Positions 7,020 to 9,843 of a DNA stretch of 9,843 nucleotides are shown here, one piece after another. The stretch's first letter is position 1, and the number at the start of each line of letters is the position of its first letter. The notes under the pieces were generated by a model. It saw only the letters and a program-made list of their open reading frames with translations. It had not been told where the DNA came from and searched no databases. The stretch lies in the NCBI GenBank assembly GCA_018897225.1, contig JAHILC010000211.1, positions 1-9,843 on the forward strand, in the 5' to 3' direction. The position numbers and the translations under genes were made by a program. This DNA comes from Actinomycetota bacterium. GTDB lineage: Bacteria; Actinomycetota; Humimicrobiia; Humimicrobiales; Humimicrobiaceae.

Positions 7020-7957
7020 TTTTTAAATACTTTTCCAATTATTTCGCCTAAATTATTTATATTCTTTTCTAGCAAATAATTACTTATTCCTTCTAAAATC
7101 TTTTCCCCGGCATCGACCTCAACAAAATTTAGTGTTCCTATTCCAACCGCACTTGCGCCTGCTATCATAAATTCTACGGCATCCTGCCAGTAAAATATTC
7201 CACCCATGCCAATAATAGGTAAAATATTTTCCCTTGCAAGCTGCATGACTTTGGCCAGTGCTATAGGTTTAATAGCAGGTCCAGACAATCCTCCAAATAT
7301 ATTCCCAAGCTTTGGCTTGAAGTTATCAATATCAATGGCGGTACCTATAACTGTGTTTACTAATGATATTGCTTCAGCTCCCCCATTACGAGCTTTAGCG
7401 GCAGTTTCAATGAAATTATCATTATTTGGGCTTAATTTTGCAATTAAAGGAATATCCAAAATTTCCCTTACGGAATTTATCAATGATTCTACATGGTCTG
7501 GCATCGAGCAGAAAGCAATTCCACCTTTATCAACATTTGGGCATGAAAGATTCATTTCAACAGCTACAATATCGTCTTTTATGCTGTTTACTTCTTTGGC
7601 TATCCTTAAAAATTCATTATTATCTTCTCCAAAAATACTAAGGATTATACTTACTTGCAGATTTTTTAAAACAGGTAATTGTTCATTTATAAAATAATAT
7701 ATTCCTTCATTTGCCAGTCCAATCGCGTTCAGCATTCCTCCGGCAGTTTCACATAATCGAGGAGGACTATTGCCTAGCCTTTTATTTAAAGAAAAACTTT
7801 TTGTAGTAACAGCTCCCAGATTGGAAATGTTATAAAATTGATTATATTCAATGCCGCTTGCAAAAGTGCCTGAGCACGTTATGACTGGATTTTTCAACTT
7901 AATCCTACCCAGATTAATTGATAAATCGGGCGCTGATTCTGATATATTCTCAGTCAA
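7013..7957 (-). CDS. pyrD: Dihydroorotate dehydrogenase type 1B, catalytic subunit
   Basis: Oxidises dihydroorotate to orotate on FMN. The class 1B form passes electrons through PyrK to NAD+. The 314-aa TIM barrel shows CSGTF (28-32), the FMN Lys in TTKSF (51-55), NAIGLAN (77-83), NLSCPN (136-141) with Cys139 as catalytic base (Cys is diagnostic of class 1; class 2 has Ser), LSPNN (175-179), NTV (201-203), GGLSGPAIKPIAL (222-234) and GMGGI (250-254). The start is TTG at 7957. It overlaps the TGA of pyrK by 8 nt and is preceded by GGAGGT at a 5-nt spacing, and no ATG occurs in frame until residue 75, so TTG is well supported. A stretch of about 10 residues precedes the usual family start. Adjacency to pyrK fixes the 1B assignment. 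Confidence 0.97.
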   Translation of the reverse strand: MTENISESAPDLSINLGRIKLKNPVITCSGTFASGIEYNQFYNISNLGAVTTKSFSLNKRLGNSPPRLCETAGGMLNAIGLANEGIYYFINEQLPVLKNLQVSIILSIFGEDNNEFLRIAKEVNSIKDDIVAVEMNLSCPNVDKGGIAFCSMPDHVESLINSVREILDIPLIAKLSPNNDNFIETAAKARNGGAEAISLVNTVIGTAIDIDNFKPKLGNIFGGLSGPAIKPIALAKVMQLARENILPIIGMGGIFYWQDAVEFMIAGASAVGIGTLNFVEVDAGEKILEGISNYLLEKNINNLGEIIGKVFKKW

Positions 7958-8744
7958 ATATAACCTCCATTAAATTAAAAGCCGGCCCATCACTGCACAC
8001 CCTTTTGTAAGTAAATGCATTATTGCCTTCTTTTATCTTTATCACGCAACCCATGCATACACCTATACCGCATGCCATCATTTCTTCCATTAGCGCAATT
8101 GCTGCAATATTTTTACCTTGTAAAATATCCTGAAGAGCTTTAAGCATTTCTCTTGGGCCGCAACATATAAAATTGAACTTCTTGTACTGGTCTATATGTT
8201 CTCTAATAAAATTTGTGGGCAACCCTTTTTCACCAAAAGAACCGTTTTCAGTAAATATCCTGTAATTCCTTACTATCTTTATCAGATCATTTTCCCAGCT
8301 GAAAAATAATTCATCTTTAAAACCTGCCATAAAATATACATTTTTTTGCAGGTCTGTCAGATATCTGGCAATTAAACATAGCGGAGCTACTCCTATGCCC
8401 CCTCCCACAAGTAGGTAATTTTCTGCCCCAGTCACAATTTTTATGGCGTTACCCAGGGGACCAATAAAATTAAGAATTTCTCCCTTTTTTAACTTTGAAA
8501 GGAAAAGAGTGCCTTTGCCTTTAATCAGATACAAGATTGTAAACACATTAAATCTTTTATCAATTTCATATATTCCGAACGGTCTTCTAAGTAAGGGGTC
8601 AAGCATGCCTTCATAGCAGCATTTGATATTTACAAATTGTCCCGGAAGAGCATTTTTGCAAATATAGGGTGAAAATATTTCCATCTTATATAAATTTTCA
8701 CCATATTTTTTATTTAAAAGTATTTCACCATTTAATATCTTCAT
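7950..8744 (-). CDS. pyrK: Dihydroorotate dehydrogenase electron transfer subunit
   Basis: FAD- and [2Fe-2S]-containing partner that carries electrons from PyrD to NAD+. With the start chosen here the protein has 264 aa, the family norm. It shows PGQFVNI (34-40), the flavin-binding RRPFGIY (53-59), GPLGN (95-99), the NAD-binding LVGGGIGVAP (112-121), CCGP (194-197) and a cluster ligand set Cys225, Cys230, Cys233 and Cys250 in the C-x4-C-x2-C-x16-C pattern. The ATG at 8744 has AGGT 6 nt upstream, lies 20 nt after the carB stop and begins with the expected MKILNGEIL strand. ATGs at 8783 (overlapping carB by 19 nt) and 8762 (GCAGGA nearby) are in frame and cannot be excluded; they would add 13 or 6 residues that look unrelated to the family. 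The gene ends in TGA inside the pyrD start. Confidence 0.95.
   Translation of the reverse strand: MKILNGEILLNKKYGENLYKMEIFSPYICKNALPGQFVNIKCCYEGMLDPLLRRPFGIYEIDKRFNVFTILYLIKGKGTLFLSKLKKGEILNFIGPLGNAIKIVTGAENYLLVGGGIGVAPLCLIARYLTDLQKNVYFMAGFKDELFFSWENDLIKIVRNYRIFTENGSFGEKGLPTNFIREHIDQYKKFNFICCGPREMLKALQDILQGKNIAAIALMEEMMACGIGVCMGCVIKIKEGNNAFTYKRVCSDGPAFNLMEVIFD
7963..7968 (-). promoter_or_regulatory. Shine-Dalgarno of pyrD, inside pyrK
   Basis: The minus strand reads GGAGGT, a 5-nt spacer (TATAT) and then TTG. The same bases encode Met-Glu-Val near the C-terminus of PyrK. This strong site identifies the TTG start of pyrD and indicates that the two subunits of the heterotetramer are translated in a coupled way. 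Confidence 0.9.
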
Positions 8745-8764
8745 TAAATTACCTAAAACCATCC

Positions 8765-9843
8765 TTAATAATCCTGCATACACTTAACTTTAATTTCTTT
8801 ATTATATTTAAGCTCATGGATGCCTTGTATAACTGCTGATGCCGCTGAAATAGTAGTTATTGAAGGAATATTGGCTATTACCGCAGCAGTTCTCAAATGA
8901 TATCCGTCACTTCTTGCATTGCTGCCTTCTGGAGTATTTATAATAAGGTTTATTTCCCCATTCTTCATCATATCAAGTACGTTGGGCCTGCCTTCACTTA
9001 TCTTTAATACTGAAAAACATTTGATATTATGCTTTTCAAGTATCTCGCTTGTGCCTTTAGTTGCAATTATTGTAAATCCCATTTTGAATATGGCTGCAGC
9101 AATTGGAACAATATTACTTTTATCCTTATCATTTACACTTATAAAAACTTTACCGGAAGTTGGGAGGATTTGGTTTGTTGCTATCTGGGATTTTGCAAAA
9201 GCAACACCAAAATTTTTATCAATACCCATGGCTTCGCCAGTTGATTTCATTTCTGGACCAAGGATAGTATCAAAACCCGGGAACCTGTTGAAAGGAAGAA
9301 CTGCTTCTTTAATACTGAAATATTTCAAATCAAGGCTATTAACCCTTTCAAAATTTAAGTCTTTTAATTTATGTCCTGCCATAACTCTTGCAGCTATCTT
9401 TGCAAGCGGAATTTTTATTGATTTACTGACAAACGGAACAGTCCTTGATGCTCTTGGATTTGCCTCAAGAACGTAGACAGTTGAATTCTTTATTGCATAC
9501 TGAATATTTAAAAGCCCGATTACATTCAATTCTTTTGCAATTTTATATGTATAATCTTTAATACTGTCAATTACTTTTTTGCTTAAGGTAAAAGGCGGAA
9601 GTACGCAAGCGCTGTCGCCAGAATGAATTCCAGCCTCTTCTATATGTTCCATTATCCCGCCAATAAATAACTCACTGCCATCAAAGATTGCGTCGCAATC
9701 AACTTCAATTGCATCCTCTAAAAATTTATCAATGAGAATAGGATGTTCCCCGGAAACCTTAGCCGCCTCAATAATAAATTGTTCTAATTTTTCTTCGTCA
9801 TAAACAATTTCCATAGCCCTGCCGCCTAAGACATAAGAAGGCC
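8765..9843 (-). CDS. carB: Carbamoyl-phosphate synthase large subunit, C-terminal part
   Basis: Partial: the gene runs in from the right window edge, where the frame remains open and encodes the conserved SYVLGGRAMEIVYD. About 359 codons are present of roughly 1070, the last third. CarB makes carbamoyl phosphate from bicarbonate, ammonia delivered by CarA and two ATP. Seen here is the end of the second (carbamate-phosphorylating) ATP-grasp domain with HIEEAGIHSGDSA and VLEANPRASRTVPF, then the C-terminal MGS-like allosteric domain starting near TSGKVFISVND, with ATKGTSEIL and NTPEGSNARSDGYHLR, where UMP/ornithine-type effectors bind in characterised enzymes. The gene ends in TAA 20 nt before pyrK. 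Truncation is only by the window; no damage is seen. Its placement at the head of the visible pyr genes matches the usual carB-pyrK-pyrD order. Confidence 0.97.
   Translation of the reverse strand, partial: PSYVLGGRAMEIVYDEEKLEQFIIEAAKVSGEHPILIDKFLEDAIEVDCDAIFDGSELFIGGIMEHIEEAGIHSGDSACVLPPFTLSKKVIDSIKDYTYKIAKELNVIGLLNIQYAIKNSTVYVLEANPRASRTVPFVSKSIKIPLAKIAARVMAGHKLKDLNFERVNSLDLKYFSIKEAVLPFNRFPGFDTILGPEMKSTGEAMGIDKNFGVAFAKSQIATNQILPTSGKVFISVNDKDKSNIVPIAAAIFKMGFTIIATKGTSEILEKHNIKCFSVLKISEGRPNVLDMMKNGEINLIINTPEGSNARSDGYHLRTAAVIANIPSITTISAASAVIQGIHELKYNKEIKVKCMQDY

Noticed and set aside
7206..7697. Plus-strand open frame of 163 codons antisense to pyrD
   Set aside because: It is the shadow of the well-conserved pyrD frame, without family motifs of its own.
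8745..8783. Longer PyrK start at 8783 overlapping carB
   Set aside because: The extra 13 residues do not resemble the family, and the start at 8744 gives the usual length with an AGGT at good spacing. It is kept only as an alternative.
8919..9476. Plus-strand open frame of 185 codons antisense to carB
   Set aside because: It lies fully inside a confidently identified carB on the other strand, has no recognisable domain, and is a mirror of the conserved coding frame.

Overview
The window is a single AT-rich block (by eye about one third GC; not counted) in which every supportable gene lies on the minus strand. Read in the direction of transcription, from high to low coordinates, the order is carB (3' part only), pyrK, pyrD, pyrF, pyrE, a mihF-gmk fusion, rpoZ, coaBC, metK, priA. 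Coding density is close to 100 percent. Neighbouring genes overlap by 4-8 nt, abut, or are separated by at most about 20 nt, except for a 42-nt spacer between metK and priA. This looks like one long operon whose promoter lies upstream, outside the window.

The order mihF-gmk-rpoZ-coaBC-metK-priA is a classic actinobacterial housekeeping cluster, and mIHF is itself an actinobacterial hallmark. The priA product has the corrupted helicase motifs also known from actinobacterial PriA. The low GC, the anaerobe/Firmicute-style dihydroorotate dehydrogenase (PyrD type 1B plus the PyrK FAD/[2Fe-2S] subunit) and the subfamily-1 PyrF differ from ordinary high-GC Actinobacteria. I infer a deep-branching, low-GC, probably anaerobic member of Actinomycetota (or a close relative) known mainly from environmental genomes. 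No genus can be named from this window. TGA is used as stop (coaBC, pyrK), so the standard bacterial code fits.

Upstream half (about 5670-9843): late steps of UMP synthesis. CarB supplies carbamoyl phosphate, PyrD/PyrK oxidise dihydroorotate using NAD+, PyrE adds PRPP and PyrF decarboxylates OMP. Downstream half (about 30-5662): the mIHF-guanylate kinase fusion makes GDP and carries a nucleoid-protein domain, RpoZ is the RNA polymerase omega subunit, CoaBC makes 4'-phosphopantetheine, MetK makes S-adenosylmethionine and PriA is a replication-restart factor.

The most unusual item is the in-frame fusion of an almost complete mIHF domain to guanylate kinase, two proteins normally encoded by adjacent separate genes. 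At the junction lies a run of eight A. Loss of one A would place a stop codon a few codons later and release a free mIHF-like protein. This could reflect a real fusion, a slippage site giving two products, or a homopolymer error. I found no mobile elements, CRISPR arrays, tRNA/rRNA genes or stretch over 300 nt without a gene.
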